Assembly (NCBI GenBank): GCA_903813345.2
Contig: CAIIXF020000007.1
Coordinates: 6,703,730 to 6,763,729 of the forward strand
Origin: Owenia fusiformis
Lineage: Eukaryota; Annelida; Polychaeta; Sabellida; Oweniidae
Reading direction: 5' to 3'
Length of the DNA: 60,000 nt
Part shown: positions 23,360 through 38,300 of the stretch, one piece after another
Layout of the letters: each line of letters starts with the position of its first letter
Numbering within the stretch: position 1 is the first letter of the stretch
Program-made: the position numbers and the translations under genes
Notes under the pieces: model-generated
What the model was told of the DNA's origin: nothing
Seen by the model: the letters and a program-made list of their open reading frames with translations, nothing else
Database searches by the model: none

Positions 23360-26300
23360 CTGAAGAAAAAATGAGATATTGAACAGTTGTGGCTTGGACT
23401 AGTGAAATACTGTTAATTGTGTATAACTAACATTTCTAGTCTTCAAAATTAATTCAACTACAAGACATATTTAGCCTAAAACTAAAACAAATAATTTTCA
23501 TTCAACTTATATTTCATTAAAAATACATTCAATGTTTTTAGACTTCTTATTACGAGAATTTATGCAAGAGTGCATTTACTTTATCTCAGTCCATGATCAC
23601 GATTTTGTAATACCAGATGGGACAAATACAAGAACAGGAATATATCAAAATATATTTTTCAAACAATATTTACTATATTTTATTGCAAATCAAGACAAGG
23701 AGAGTGCAAAGGTTCAAATGGCTATCAAAAATGCAGATAAACAAAGCGAAAAATTTAGCAAGCAAACTAGTACTAATGAATTCTATCAATAGTGCTACAA
23801 ATAAAAGGATTGGAATAAAATATGGTCTCAGAGCCTGAGGTCCATTTTCGGAAAAGTTGTAATCTTTAATTTCAGGAAAATTTCCCACATTTTAATTGGC
23901 AAATTTCAACTTTCCAAAATTAGGTTTCGCTCTTATTTCTTGTAGTCATGAAAATCAAAGTGTTGTTCAAAAATGTATTCTAGAACAGTTATGCCTAAGT
24001 CAACTATGATGGCCATAGCTTCCTAAAATCGAGAGAAATATGCAGCATATATAGGGATAAGCAGCATGATGTACATGTAGATTCTCTATATCAATTTCGT
24101 AAAGCTATTGCCAATGTTCAGCCGCCGTTGAAAAGGGTGACCGAGGCTTTACTGAAGAGGGTATGTTACATGCATCTCTTAACATGCACTGACACTAATG
24201 TATACAAAAGGAAGCAAGTCATGCAGTTTAATTCAACAGCAGCTAATCATTCTACATAAAAAAGAAGTATCAAATGAATGACAAGGTAACTATGAAAGAA
24301 ACTGATCGCTTCGAATGTCACTCATTTGACCTTACATGTAAAAAAAGAGTGTAAAATATAACACAATATATTTCTAGAGATGATAACAAGTAGATTCCTC
24401 TTACGGATGTAAACCATATTCTATCCTTAATAGGGGATATAGAAATATTCTACAAGGATTTTTTAAAACATTCTCACAAGAGTATGATCTAAAAAATGAT
24501 GAGGTCCCCTTTAGTGGGCATTCTCTAAAATGGGAGATACAACTGGAAATCTCCAAGGAAAACCATACTTAAGTCTGTTAATGCTTGAATAAAATTGTAT
24601 TCTATAACAATAGGTCAGAAATTCTTTTACATATGCTTCAAAAGGAGACTTCCAGTTGCCAAACTTTTGGAGGGGAGTGTAAATAAAATGTTTATGCCAA
24701 TCCTTAATAAAATACATTCATAAGATTAACACATGCATGTAAAAAACAATAGGTGGTTGAAACCAACACATGCACTACCTTACATAGTATGACCCAAATT
24801 ATGACCAAAATTAATTAAATTAACGACCACAATAGACATTTCAGATTCATCCTGCCATCTTCTGATCTATTGGAGAAATATTGGCTAGATTGAAGATGTC
24901 ATAGTAGTTGTACTTTTCAAAATTAGCAGAATTAATACTATTTTCACATGGACAGATTGCTACCAACAACCTATGATATCATCAATCTGCCCAATTTATT
25001 ATAGTTTCTCTGATAGATCTGATAGATTTATAGGTTCACATTTAGTTTTATGGACATTTAATTTATATATCTTGACTCATAAGGTTGGGTCATAAATTAA
25101 TAATAAATACTATTTTAATTGTTGTAAACAACCTGAAAATTAATAACAAAGTAATTAGTTAGTAGAAACATTCATTTAACACATGCAAATCTTCCCATGC
25201 GAAAATTCAGGTCCAAGTAAAATTCTCAAGATGTCGACTAAGTGTTACTTTATAGTACTACCGAACTGGATATGATTAGTTTTAATTAATTAGTATGGAA
25301 CTATAGAGAATGTGCTTCTGTAATATAGCCACCTTGACTTCTATTTCTAGGTTTGTCTACTGTATCACAATGCGGTCTCCTATTGGAAAAACCAAACACA
25401 TTTTATTTTCAAAGAATAACTATGTTCATGCATTTTTTAGAGTTTCTAAATTTTCAAACTTACTCAACTTTATTTTCGTTTTAAAAATCACATGCATTTG
25501 AAAACACCTTAAATAACTTTTATAGTTAACTTTTGGGTAATTCAAAAAACAGCATGCAAACTAGTTAGGACCTGAATTTGCTGAGAAAACTTACAATTAG
25601 AGCATCAATTCCAAGAACACCATTTTCTCCCAAGCTGTGACCTTCACCAATAATATGACCTTGACCCTTAGAAGCAGAAGGATTATACGGAAGAGAGGCT
25701 GTCTTAGCCTTGGTAGCAGGTGATGGGGACCTCATCTGAGGGGACTTCGGGGAGAGATTACTGGGTGATTTTGGAGACTGAAGACTGGGAGACCTTGGGG
25801 TCAAATGAGCGGGTGACTTTGGAGATTTGGGCGGTGGTTGTTTAGGGGATTTGGGAGATTTTATGACATTATTATTATTTGTTCCAACTATAGTCGAGGT
25901 AGTATTCAAGGAGTTAGAAATCTTGATGTTATTTTGTTCAGCAGTTGAAGTTTGGTCCTCAACTTGTATTGTTGAGAGCCGTGTAGTTGGGGCTCTAGTG
26001 GGGACAGCTGGTGGTGGTTTATTAGGTGGGGCTCCCTTGGGTTTTCCAACAGTTGGGCTTTTGATATTGCTTGACTTAGCTGGCACTGATGGTTTGACCC
26101 CAGTGGTTGTGACTGGGGTTGTTGTCGTAAATGTAGGTTTGGCACTATCATTTGTCGTGGTCGTAAATGTGCGGGCAAAGATTGATCTAGAGACCCCAGA
26201 TGATGGGAGGGATAGGGTGGCCCCCTCTGGGAGAGCTGGGCGTTTAGCCACCTTAGTATCATTATCTTTTGTGGTTGTTACAACTGGAGTACTAGTGGCA

Positions 26301-29300
26301 GTTGTTGGTGTATTTGTATTAACATTGTTATTTTGCAACCAGAATGGGCTCTTAGGGGAGGAGGACTCTGTGGTTTTGCCAGCTGTACTTTGACTGGATG
26401 ATACATTAGCCATGAAGGCATTGACATCCAAGTTTTCAATTTGGGTACGTAATGTGGCGATATCATCTTTGAATGGATTGTTGCTCTTGAGGGGTTTAGG
26501 GCTTACTGCTGGAGACACAGATTTAACATTGCCTGGGGATGAACTCTTAACAGAGCCATTCATGAATGGACTAGTACTACCCAGTACCTTTTTATCAATT
26601 TGATTCGGCTCAGGGCTACCAATAGGGGACAAAGAACCCAAAAGTTGGTCAAGGTCAATATCTGTCTCAGTTGAAGTGGCGGAGCTAGGAGGGCTAAAAG
26701 GTGAGATGGGCCCTGAAGATATGGAACTACAGGGACTAGTAGGAAGCAAGGGTTCCGCATCCGAAGCAACCCGACTCTTTTTCCCTTTCCCTTTGGTGCT
26801 CTTAGCTGGAGTCTGCTGGGCCACTACTACCTGTAAGAGGAAGCGCCATCTATAGTACTAGTACACAACACAACAATGGTAACCTTGGAAACCTCCATTA
26901 CCCCCAACACATTGTCATTCTATACAAGGAATTAAGGTGGGTTAAGTAGACTGAATTTTATGGACCTATCTGTACGTAATATCACAACTTACACACAAAA
27001 GTCATTCTACTTGGTCTACCCGAATCCATCAAGTAAGATTAAGCAAGGAATAATGATACAATAGGGAGTTTAAGCTTGCAATGTTGTTCACAACCTAAAC
27101 TTGAACGGAAAATATTCAAGCGATGCATTTGTATGGGCGATTGGTCATATGTATAGGTTGGCATTTCAAATTTATATGCAAGCTTAAACTCCCTATTGAC
27201 TAAGCTAAAACAAGAAATGTGTAATAAATCATTTGGATTCCATAAACCCTCGTGAAAGTAATCACATATGAAAGTGTTTGAAAGTTATGATTTTTTGAAT
27301 GGTGAGAATTGTATAAAATTATTGCATCGTGATAATTCAAAATATTCCTTTGTAATTCTCACATATTATTCTATAATGAGGACAATTAGAATAACTAAAC
27401 AGTGATGTTAGTAGACCAGATGAACCCCCTCCCTTAGATTTCCATAAAGGCAAAAATATTCTATGGCACATAGAAATGAAGAAACAAAAAACGATTTGAC
27501 TTAGGTTTCTTTCATTCTAGGCACCTTGATCTAAGGATACATCGTTGTTCTTATAAAAACATTAAAGCTAGAATCAGATAGAGTGACTGACAAAACTGCA
27601 AGCAATATTTATGATTTCTAACCATTTTTCCTTTACTTTTCAAATTATGATCGATATCATGATGTCATATTAATCATGATCATGATGTCATATTAAAAGG
27701 TGAAGTTATGGAAGTTTTTCGCAAATTTTGTCAGTTAATCTCTATGTCTGATTATACCTTTACTTCAATTATTTCAAGCTTCTATTAGCTGAAAGCTCTT
27801 TTCCTAATGACATATATCTACAAACGAGATAAAAAATTACATTTAAAATTAAGGGTAATGTTTGACTAGAAGCTACATGGTCTGACAATATGAGAAAAAA
27901 AAATCATGATGTCTCTAGAAGGTGTACCTAAATACTATAAACAAGCTGATCTACCTATTGAAGAAAATGATAAAATGAGGAATTTTTAAATATTATTGTG
28001 AGTCTGTGACACAAGTGTTAGCTTCAGAAATCACATTTTGAATTTATAAATATGATTTCTAAATAATCAAGATTTATGGCTATTCTCTATTCCATTAAAT
28101 GCCGTATTTCTTTGTTCACCTTTACCTTTCATAATGTAATGTATGTGCCATCCCACTTCAGTAGATACTACCAAAAGGAGTGTTTTACAATAAATTGGTA
28201 TATCAAACTGATATGTATCATAAATGGCTATTACCACAAGAGTAGATATTACCACAAGGGTAAAACCCTTTAGCCCAAAGGCTAGTAATAATTACTTGCC
28301 TCTAGCCAAGGCAAACACGTTTCTCTTGAAAAGGGTAAGGTTTAAACATTGATTAGTTAGAGCGTGATTATTGGTGCAGTAAAGACATAGCTGTGTGCCT
28401 CTCCTCCTTAACACTTGTGCCACTCAACCCTCAAGTTGGAGCATCTAGAAATATTTTCTGACTGCTAAGTCTTGCATCAAATATGTGGACACACCATATC
28501 TATTTCCCTTCATGATGGGGGAAACCAAAAGGAATTCCTTAGAATCATTGAGACACAGAGAATTCGAAGAATGGAGGAACTGGGGGAGGGGGAGGGTGAA
28601 ATTTCTTATAATGGGGGACCCCAGAGAAATTTTTGAGGATGAAAGAAATCAAAGGGCCCAATGCTTTGGACCCTCAAGCTCTTATCTCTTCCTTGTCTTC
28701 GTGAGAGGAAAGACAACATTATGATGATTCAGATTGGGTAAGAGGCTTAATACAAGACTCTGGCAGAGTTTACAGTTTACAGAAAATATTTCCAAATGTC
28801 ACTAAAATCACAGATAATAATAGACAACACCACAACAAATGAAAGATTTCTTATCACAGGGCAGTATCTGACTGTGTCTAATAATAAAATCCACTGCTCA
28901 TACATGATAGAAACCTATTTGGAATACAGCATCACAGAATCTCAATATAACAGTACCAAAATTAAATAGTAAACAGAAAAACTGTTGCAGGTTACATAAT
29001 AAAAAATAGAAAATGTTTATAAACACGTACTATATCATGGATATGTAAGCACTTTTCAGAGTGTCCAAAAAGGATGTGACAAATGTTTTGATTTTGGACC
29101 ACCCTGTATGTATGGTGGGGTCTACACTACAAGCTCCCTCAGAGACACACAAAATAACATGATCTCATGTGAAATATTTCAAAGTTTGAGTCATAAAATT
29201 ATGCATGGGAGGGGTATACACATTGTTCAGTGCAATGAGTGTTCAGTAAATCTATAGCTCTTTAGCCTTTAACATATTTTATTTTTCTGACTTTATTCTC

Positions 29301-32300
29301 TTTTACAAACGGTTCACATGGGATCATTATTATCAAAGACGAACACAGTGTCTTCACCCTCCCTTGAACTGTACAGACACCATTCTGTGTAATCTCAAAT
29401 AGTGCCTCGTAAATAAAAAATAAAATAGTACCAACTGTATGTAATTTAGTACATATCACTCTGATTTTTGTATCAACTTGTACAGGTACCTTTCAATGTA
29501 TGAGAGTGATATCAGACAAACATCATTTGGCGAATATTATACAATTCTATACTGGCACCCAAGGGTACTTTTTGTTTGGTACTAATATTGGTACTATTTG
29601 AGATTGCCAGAGTAGAGAACACATCTAGGACACCACAAAGAGATGAAAAGGAAGTAGTGTGTTTCCTAGCAACAACAAACCATTCATACATCTCTCTTAA
29701 AATACTGAAAAGGTAAAATTTCTCTTAAAAACCTAGACTATTTGTGGGACAAAAATATTGATATGGTGGAAATAGAAAGTAAAAGTGCCAATGGCTCCAG
29801 TCAAAGTATTTACTGTATCTTTTTGTGATCCAATAATGTCCCTTGGTAACCCTCTTAAAAACACAGTACATTAAACATAAATTCCCGTCTTGTATGCAAT
29901 CAATGCAGTATATAACCTTCAGATTTCACCAAATACTCCTCAATGCAAAAAATATTCTGAGGGAATACTTCTTTTCAGCAAATCAAAGAGATGTTTGAAA
30001 GATTGTCTAAAACATTTCTGTGTGGATTTATACCTCCATGCATCATCACACTAGCGTGGAAAGTGTGGTCTGCTGCCATGCCATCTATAAATCAGTCACA
30101 GAGTTATTTAATCTAAATAGGAATTATTATCTTTTGCAAAAAATCCCAGTGGTTAGTTCAATCAGACTATCAAAGAATATTATAATGAGTTCAAATGGAC
30201 TCATTAACATGAATTGCGAACTGTGATACCAGCAAATAATGCTTCTTTAGTTATGCTACTTGGATTTTTTGCTGGGTTATGTACACATGGTTGATTGGGT
30301 GGTTGATATGGTGACTGTCAAGCTGATCTTCATTGGCATTGACACATTCTTCCATAATTAGGATTTAATCCAAGGCCCCAATAATTTGCTGGTGGTGTAA
30401 TGCACAAGATTCTTGTTTGCAGTTTAAACAAGGCTATTAGCCAGAATATTAAGACTTGTATAAAAGAATCAAGTGCAACAAACCACCATCAATTCATTGA
30501 GTCTTCATTGATGTTAACTCACATGGTGTAAAATCAGTTCAAGTCAAAACATAATTTAAGTGTCAGTTCTCGTACAATCAGGTAAAAGAACGATAAACAT
30601 TGAACAGTTTTGGAAGTTGTCAACATTCCAGAAAATTGACCTAACGTCATTTTGTATATGTATTACCGAACAAATACTTACATCTAACAAACACATTTAT
30701 GTACCATTCCCCAGTATTAATCTTATATAATATTATTTAAGATCTATCTATGATTTTAGCTAACAACATATAAATAAACTATTGCTCTTAAAAAGTGTGC
30801 TTTACGACCAGCAGGGTTATAAGATGGCACAACTCAATTCAACCAAAATTCAAAATGAGAATGTAATTTACATTACTATAATCTGCAAGTTATGAATGAC
30901 TCACAGGTAAGTGTAATATAAATTGAGTTACGCCTTTACTTCAAACTAAACGCCACAAGGAAAGAGATTGGAATCCTTTAAATTACCAATCAATTCTACA
31001 TCTAACATCTAAATGCCTCATAATAATTCTTTGCAGCTATAGATGAAGCATGATGCAAATGTCCTACAGATACCAGTCAACATTGCAGGCAATTCAATCT
31101 CGTCTGTTCTTTGTGTGCAAAGTATTATGGGTAATTCAGAAATAACAGATGTGTGGATATTCTCTGATGTATAATTCAATGAAGCTTTTTAGCTCATTAT
31201 CATTATGGCGTTTAATTTCATTTCCTGCTGGTTATGCTGAATCTGAATTATACGTTACCTGTGGGGGACTTGACTTTGTGACAGGGGAGGGGGTTGATCT
31301 ATGGCTGCTGGCGTCACTCTGTTGGTGTCGAGGTGGACTTGTCTCACTGTAAAATGAGGAGCAAATCCCATTAAGCAAATGTCAAGCAAGCAAGCAACTT
31401 TATCAAACTAACTAAGGAATTAAAGGAAAGCTGTACCTAAACATATTTATGCTTATAAAGCTCCTTGGCTTATTAGAAGTCAGTGAGCTGTTTTGAATCT
31501 TGCAAGAGAGAATGTTTTGGCACCTCTTCTTCAAATTTCTTCAATCACACACTGGAATAGCCTGACAACGGTAAAGTCAGATACCGTTGTCACAAATGGT
31601 GGACATAACCGTCGCTTCAACTGGTTAATCACTTGGTCCTCATTTCATGGGATTTCATCGTCGCTAATTCTGTGCATGCAGTAAGCTCTTGTGATAATTT
31701 ATCAAATGAAATCCCATTTTCGAACAAATTGGGTCGTAAATCGCCACAATATAGCGTCTTCGATATCGTCAATGACAACGGAATCTGAATTTGAGTAATT
31801 TTAAAAGACAACGGCATATGGTAATAATTACAGTGTCCGTTGTCCCATATCTCATTTTGAAAGGTTAAATTAAAGACTTTATTTCGATGGTAGAACATTA
31901 TTAACTGTACAGTGAGTATTAAGACACTTTGATTGGTTGTTGTTCCAAAGGAATTTAGTCTGGGTGCCCTATTAAACATACAATTCATGAAAATCTAATT
32001 GAAGCGACGGTTATGTCCACCATTTGTGACAACAGTATCTGACTTAACCGTTGCCAGGCTAATCCATGTGAATCAGGGTAAATGGCTTAAGTAGTATCCT
32101 ACTAGTTATGACAATTATTCGTGGTGATTCAAATTATTAGTGGCTATCATTGAAATTCTATTCACTAAAATAAATGGCTCAGTATTCAAACAAATCAAAC
32201 TGAAATTGAACTGATTTAATTTCTTCTAAAAGAATTTTGCAAGATGTCTTTCTGTTTCCAATTAAGGCAGAGTATAGGGGGCATTGTTGTCAGTACCAGG

Positions 32301-35300
32301 TATGTACTACACACAAAGCTGACAGATGTGACTGAATTCACCAGCTTACAAGAAAGTGCTCGTAGTTAGCATTTAAATTATTCTTTAAATGCAATATCAC
32401 TGTTCCACAACTAGTAACTTTGATGGAACGTCAATGTAACAAAATGATTAAACTTCCTGGATAAGAGTTTTTTGTTTTCTCGATTTAAACCTCCATATAA
32501 GCTTTGTACAACTTTATTTAAAAATCAAATTCCAAACGGAGAGAATTTCTAAAAGCTAGACTATATTGTGTAACTTTGTGCCAAATGATAATTCGCAACA
32601 TGACTTATATGTAAGTTTAAATCGAGAAAGCAAAAAACTTGTATCCAGGAAGTTCATCCACTTTTTGTTACATTGAAGTTCCATCAAAGTAAATAGTGAA
32701 TGAGGTAGATGAGGCACTGGAAAATTGAAAAAATGTACTCAAAAAACATCCACACCTACATACTATATTAGTTGTATCTCGAGCCTCTCCTTGCTTGGTC
32801 TTATCACCCTAATAGTGGTTTATACTATACACAGATAGCTATAGCATATGTAAGCATATTACTACTGGCACTGGGCAAGATGTAGTCTAAGATTCCATGT
32901 AAAGTCATTGACTTATATACTATACAATAATGGTAATTGACCTATATGTACTCTGATGTCATTGACCTATATGTACATGACAGTCACTGATCAGTTACCT
33001 ATAGTACATGTACATCTACTTGAAAAGTAGCCATTGACCTACATCTATAATGTACTTGCGTGTACAGCACAATTACTGACCTACATGTACATTATGGAAT
33101 TTGACCTACATGTAATCTCTAACTACATCAAGACATGTAAACCTCTACACAGTACTCACACAATAAGACTTTTGCTAGAAGATATACTGGACAACATCAT
33201 ACTATAGATTCTACTGTTTTTGTCACTGAACTAAACCTAGGATTCCTAAACACAGAACACTAAGAAATATTACTCTCTTTGAACAATGTAATTCAAAAAT
33301 CTGGCGATATGAAAAGTAAACCTGTTGGGTGGAAAAAGTGTGTCCCCTTACAGTGTTATTAGGTGCATTCACGCCCAGTGATCATACAAAATGGATGGAG
33401 GGGGGATTAGGTAATTAGGCCGCATCATCACCAATGTGCAAAAGTCAATGTTTTTGCTATAAATCGGACAACAATGGTCTACACGGCTTGTAACAAATAG
33501 ATATAAGGGACATTATTACCACAATACTAGATGAACTAACATATTTGGCCATGCACTGCCCCTATTCATTTGGCAATTCAGTCGTAAATTTTCTATTGAA
33601 AAAATAAATCTTCCAAATTTGTAGTTTTCTTGCAGAAATCGCCTAATCCCCCTCCATCCATTTTGTACGATCACCGGGCGTGGCAATAACAATTTTACTT
33701 AAAAATAAAACATAATTTCTGGATATAATATTCAAATATTCATGTGTAAATTGAGAATGGTTATTGTTTAGAGAGCATAGAATACCCACTTTCAGAAGAA
33801 GGTTAGTGTACTTTTGAATTGCTCTCATGTTTTAAAAATTCATTAATTTTGATGTTGCTAAAGAATAAAAGATGAACTTCACCTTTATAAAATCATTTGC
33901 TCAAGCATAAATTTTGTTTCAACAAGGGGCAGAAGCAAGTATTCATTCAATGGATAAATATCAATTATATAAGAAGGTGAATAACTTTCTTAGTAAGCAT
34001 ATAGGGAACATAAAAATTCAGATATATCCTCTTTGAGTGTTAGTACATGTAAGAATTCAGTATATTTTATGATCATAAAATGTCAAATGAAAAAACACAA
34101 TTAATGAATGGCCCTATATCCCAAGAAAAAAATCACATAAAACTGTTAACAGAAAATCTACACAGGTATTAATTATTACAGATACACATCGAAAGCATAA
34201 TGTGAGTAAAAATGTATGCTTAACTTGGGTAGTACAGATAATTATTCCTACAAAATCAAACATAACTACTATAATAGTACACTATTGTTAGTTGCAAAAA
34301 ATTCCATGATTTTAATACAGATAATAAACAGAGCTCAAAACCTTTACTATGTTAGAACTAATTAACATTTTGATTACAGCAACTTAAAACTTCATCAGAT
34401 AAAATTCAGAGTCAATTGTTAATGCATAACAGGCATTCGTGAAATATTTTCATTCATTGATTAATATTAAGTAAAGAAATCAAAGAATGATCAGTGTTCG
34501 TACATATCAGTAAATAATTGCCGTTTCTTACCTATTTGTCACCAGTCCAGGTGATTTTTGTAAAAGGTGCGTTGTATCCTCCCCTGTGTTTCGACTGTAA
34601 ATAAGTTAAATAATTTTTAAAATTGCTGAAAATCAATCTATTATCATTTCAGGAAGGGACATGTGTTCAGCAATACTAGCAAATCATGCTCTTAGCTAGA
34701 GCCATGCAAATGATTAAGTGTACAAGACACAAAAACCAGTTTATACTCTTTATATAACACATCAATATTATGTATTATATGAAAAAGCAAAGCAGTGAGG
34801 TAGGAGTGAGACAACATGCAATGATGCAAACAAGAAGTGAGGTTTGGAGTAGGAAATACAGGGAATCATACAATTCTTATCTTACAAAAAACAAAATAAA
34901 CCCAAATATTGTGATGATTATTAATTAAATAATGATGTTCTTAACACAGATGCATTTGAAAAATCCAAAGCTGTAACCCTTCGAGTACCATTCTACAACT
35001 TCTTTTGATCTAGGTCTTAAGTTGATATTCCTGGTAATAAAAGGGTTAAACGAAGCAGGAAGAAAGCATGATGGTCATTGCTTTTTGGAAAATCACCTTA
35101 AAAGCATTGCTTATAGTTTCAAAAGTTTATAAACGACAGAGAATTTTAACCTTTGTACGAGTTTCAGATGTTAGATGCAAAAACAGAAAAAAATAAATGA
35201 CACTTTGTAATCTTCTCACATACAGGGTGTTCGAGTTAAAGCAGATATGAAATGGTATTTTTAACATAAAGGAATCAATATAATTTTTTGATGAATGTAT

Positions 35301-38300
35301 TTGGACAGTTTTTCTCATCAGAAGTGTGAAAATTATTTCACTCTAATGATCGTTATAGCTGCTTAATAAGCAATATTCGAATTGGTTGTGACGTTATTGG
35401 CCCCCACGTGATCTCTCACTGGTCCTCACGTGGCCCGTTTTGGTCCATTAGATCATGACATCATTATGCCAAAATGTTCTGTTATTTGCTTACACAACAA
35501 TCCTATGGTTGCCGTGACGTTGTGATTACTAAGGAACCAATAAACCAAAGCTATATTTTGTATATGACGTTACTAATCACGTGGGGGCGAATTTGATTGA
35601 TCAGTTAGTTTTATTTCGTTATCTATGACCGTTAGCAGTTAGCTAACATTTATTTTATAATGGCTATCGCAAGCACTCTACGTTGAGCTTACAATGGAGA
35701 AAACTGCATTTTTGTAGCTGCAAGTTGAGAAAAGCTATTTCAGTTGTCCTTTAAGCAATGACCATCGCTGTGTTTAATATATGGAATATGATCCCGATAC
35801 CTGTTGGTTGAACTGACTGACCCAGTTCGTTGTACTAAATTCACTCCATGCGCTGAACTGAGTGAATTAGTCCTATGTATTGAGCTGGACCTATGGACAG
35901 AATTAGGTCGCTGTGGAGGGGAAACTGCTGAATTTGGTCGCCGAATTAGCCCACTGACTGAGTGTGCCCGCTGGGTAGGGTTTGCATTATTAACGGCAAG
36001 GAAAGCTTGTTTCTCATTGTTGAATACATTGTCAAGATCATCATCTGTGGTTATTTCATCAACTGCACTGCATTCGCTGTATGAAATGTAAGCAACATTG
36101 AAGGCCATGCTAGGAGGCACACCACACAACCAGACATGCAATAGTCCAACAATACAGGGGTCCATTTCGAGTAAATGTTGGTCTGTGTCGAGATGTTTTT
36201 TGAGTTTGTTGATAAATATGAACTAGAACGGAAATGGACCCCTAAATATTGGAAAAAACAGTTGCACTTAACTCAAAGGGGAAGAAATGCATTCAAGGAT
36301 CAAAAATAAAAACCACAACCGATGAATATATTCTTAAATAAATCTAAATATAATGGGTAATTGTAAATAAGGGAACTTAATAAAAATGCACAATCAATCA
36401 ACATGTACAACATGCACAATCAATCAACATGTACAACATGCACAATCAATCAACATGTGCAACATGCACAATCAATCCAAAACATGTGTTTCAAACAAAT
36501 CACAAAGAATATCACATTTTAAATTTTATAGAATCCAGCATTAGAAAAATTTCACTGGTTAATTTCCAAAATGTCTTGAAAGTTTCATTTTATTCAAAGA
36601 ATTCTAAATCTTGCTGAAACTTGGGATGCATCTTGAACATTCAACTATCCTTCATATTGTACAAAATATCTTAATAATGTGTAACATATCATTGAGAATA
36701 TCAGACTATGATATCAAAAGAATGTATATAGATTTCGTTGAAATTCAAGCATCGATTTCAAACTTTTTGAAGAACCCTACATATTAACCAGTGTAAAGGT
36801 CACATTTTTATGAAAATTGATAGTCATTTTTAAATGAGTGGCCATATTGAAAATGCCTCCTTTAGTAGAGGTCCTTTGCCCATAAGTTCATAAATGGGAT
36901 TATTAAGTAAAACCCTATACCTAGTTTGTTCATCGTCATCTTCATCTTCCTCATCATCATCATCCACCAGTAACACAATCTGATTGGTATTGGTGCCTGA
37001 AAAACAAAATATAAGAGGATTAGTATGTACAGCTATAACAAGGCATTAACATTCAAAATTTCACCACCTGCCATTTGTTACAGATGTTGAATGCCACCCG
37101 TCAACCACTGAATGTTGAACACCAATGCTGGTCGTCACTGTAATAGAGAAAGTGGGCAATAGGGGCTTGTATAGCTCGCCTACTTTTTATTGACTCAATG
37201 ACATTGTTAGGAATGTAACACGAAAGCTGTTTTATAGAGGTGTCACGGTCCAAAGAATTTAGGAATCGGACAGAACAGTACTTTATGTATGGCCCACCTC
37301 AATACCAACCCTTCCTACTGTTTCATAGTTGATGAACTTGGTTGTTATACATTAATTAAATATAATGCAATACTAGTCTTGAACTTAAAAACATGTACAA
37401 TACCACAGAATACACTAACAATTCATATTAATGTCACAGTACAACTATTGTAAAACAATATTGCCAATACATAATTTTCACTTTCCAACTGTTAAAACCC
37501 CTCACCTTTTTTCATATCTTCTTCTGCCTTGGCTTTTAAAATATTACACTTCATGTCAATGTTCTGTGCCCCACCAGCAAACTTTATCTGGTTGTTCTGG
37601 AAACTGTTAACATCTTTTGTTTTTGGCTTGGCCTTTACAATATTTGGGTCATCAAGGCCTTTCAGTCGAGCTTGAGCAGCTTCTGATGCCTCTGTAAAAG
37701 ATTGGACATACATATAATTCATGAAGATTTTTTTTTTGTCTTGTTACGAGCACCATTTTTGTGATCATAGATTGACTTTGTTTAAAACCCTTTTCGATGT
37801 GAAAAAAGTAATTAAAGCATTGGGAGTCAATAAACCATGGGTAATTGAATTCACTCTTCTGTGACTGCTAACCTTGTAACATGGTCTGGCAGGAAGGCTC
37901 ACGTACAAGAACTCATTCATTAAATCCCAATTCTGTGCCGAGTCCTGTGAAGTAAATACCTACCTAAAATACTAGTACTTGGTGCATCTTTTCCATAACC
38001 CTTAGCACCAGCACCACTGCTTGTGGACCCCTTAGATGATCTTGCTCCACTAGTAGAAGGGGTCTCTGACTTGACACTAGTGACACCTGGCGAGCGTAAA
38101 CTTGATCCTGAATGGGCAGATCCAGTAGATGACACTGAGGTTCTATTTTTAGGGGATAAAGCATTTGGAGATTTGATAAGTTCATCGAGGCGATCCATGG
38201 CCGAAGTGGCCGTTGTGTTAATGGTGAGGTTGCCATTACTGACAGGCGTTACCTCAGCAACACTACTGACTGATGTTGTCTTTGTTGTAGCAACTGTTGT

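Larger units (their letters stand above)
26831..31258 (-). other. EPB41L5 intron with foldback elements
   Basis: 4.4 kb without recognisable exons. Contains foldback MITEs at 27059-27198 and 28467-28761 and a small tandem GTAGATATTACCACAAG block near 28215-28260. Nothing else supported. Confidence 0.6.

Noticed and set aside
23064-23363. 99-codon plus-strand frame
   Set aside because: Antisense to the last EPB41L5 exon, which is supported by the CLTTEL terminus and splice phase.
25827-26393. 188-codon plus-strand frame
   Set aside because: Exact antisense of the Ser/Pro/Thr-rich EPB41L5 exon; the valine/leucine/glycine-rich composition is the mirror of Thr/Pro codons.
28485-28724. 79-codon plus-strand frame
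   Set aside because: Inside a foldback repeat; no recognisable domain and no splice context.
31629-31988. 119-codon minus-strand frame
   Set aside because: Lies wholly inside a foldback MITE with TA-flanked inverted ends.
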